Of a DNA stretch of 64,000 nt, positions 63,815 to 64,000 are shown piece after piece. Origin of the DNA: Nocardioides sp. URHA0020 (GTDB lineage Bacteria; Actinomycetota; Actinomycetes; Propionibacteriales; Nocardioidaceae); contig NZ_KK211165.1 in the NCBI RefSeq assembly GCF_000620705.1, positions 1,033 to 65,032 on the forward strand, in the 5' to 3' direction. The translations under genes were made by a program, and so were the position numbers. Positions within the stretch are counted from its first letter, which is position 1. The number at the start of each line of letters is the position of its first letter. Below the pieces are notes generated by a model that did no database searches, was not told where the DNA came from, and was given only the letters and a program-made list of their open reading frames with translations.

Positions 63815-64000
63815 ATGGCACTGGGCGGCACCGACCTCAACCTCCTCCTCCCGTTGAAGGTCCTGCTCGAGGAGGGCAACGTCACCCGCGCCGGCCAGCG
63901 CCTCGAGCTCAGCCAGCCGGCGATGAGCGCGGCCCTGGCGCGTCTCCGCAGGCGCTTCGACGACGAGCTCCTGGTCCGCGCCGGCCGGGACTACGAGCTC
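63815..64000 (+). CDS. Second LysR-family regulator (5' part only)
   Basis: The first 62 codons of a LysR gene cut by the window edge: LNLLLPLKVLLEEGNVTRAG, then LSQPAMSAALARLRRRFDDE and LLVRAGRDYEL. It is clearly paralogous to the divergent LysR at 62725-63672. GAGAGGAG precedes ATG 63815. The effector domain and target lie outside the window. Confidence 0.9.
   Translation, partial: MALGGTDLNLLLPLKVLLEEGNVTRAGQRLELSQPAMSAALARLRRRFDDELLVRAGRDYEL

Overview
The window is very GC-rich DNA with short intergenic gaps, GTG and TTG starts as well as ATG, several apparently leaderless promoters, an F420/deazaflavin-type oxidoreductase, a menaquinone gene, an LprG-type lipoprotein, a DUF222/HNH (13E12) gene and an LPXTG wall protein. 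Together these point to a chromosomal segment of a high-GC actinobacterium. A member of the Nocardioidaceae is the best guess (inference from style; no rRNA gene is present to settle it). I see no tRNA or rRNA gene, CRISPR array, prophage or insertion sequence.

Layout. 1-400: non-coding, with three copies of a dispersed hairpin repeat. 0.4-3.5 kb: PIG-L deacetylase/methyltransferase fusion, DyP peroxidase, exported cupin. 3.5-12 kb: translationally coupled recC-recB-recD. 12-15.4 kb: ACT-domain protein, MFS permease, deazaflavin-type oxidoreductase, menB, then a 44-bp palindromic terminator. 15.5-22.5 kb: secreted subtilase and a secreted Ig-like repeat protein. 22.5-27.4 kb: small membrane protein, DHA2 exporter and MMPL exporter on one strand, with a divergent TetR regulator. 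27.6-32.4 kb: SpoIIE-type phosphatase, RibD/DHFR-like reductase, GTPase, methyltransferase, lipoprotein, ABM protein. 32.4-34.3 kb: DUF222/HNH gene bracketed by oppositely oriented copies of the hairpin repeat, one side being a 100-bp-period tandem array. 34.3-40.5 kb: treX-treY-treZ, making trehalose from glycogen. 40.6-45.8 kb: two MFS exporters, an ArsR repressor with two clear operators, a VIT-family metal transporter, ThpR and a small alarmone synthetase. 45.8-50.4 kb: LPXTG DUF11 protein, a 58-aa membrane protein, an 88-bp imperfect palindrome, upp, and the tadA pair. 50.5-54.7 kb: GH78 rhamnosidase, secreted metalloprotease, cupin. 54.8-61.5 kb: glucuronide utilisation (uxuB-like, uxaC, uidA, a LacI repressor with matching operators, and a LarA-family enzyme). 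61.6-64 kb: metallo-hydrolase and two divergent paralogous LysR genes, the second cut by the window edge.

How the genes work together. RecBCD processes double-strand breaks. TreX debranches glycogen, TreY turns the released chains into maltooligosyl-trehalose, and TreZ frees trehalose. UidA releases glucuronate, UxaC isomerises it to fructuronate, and the UxuB-like enzyme reduces that to mannonate. Shared GGCAACC-type operators link uxaC, uidA and the LacI gene into one regulon. The most unusual structural signals are the hairpin repeat family with compensatory stem changes around the DUF222/HNH gene, the 88-bp palindrome before upp, and the paired ATCGAAC operators.
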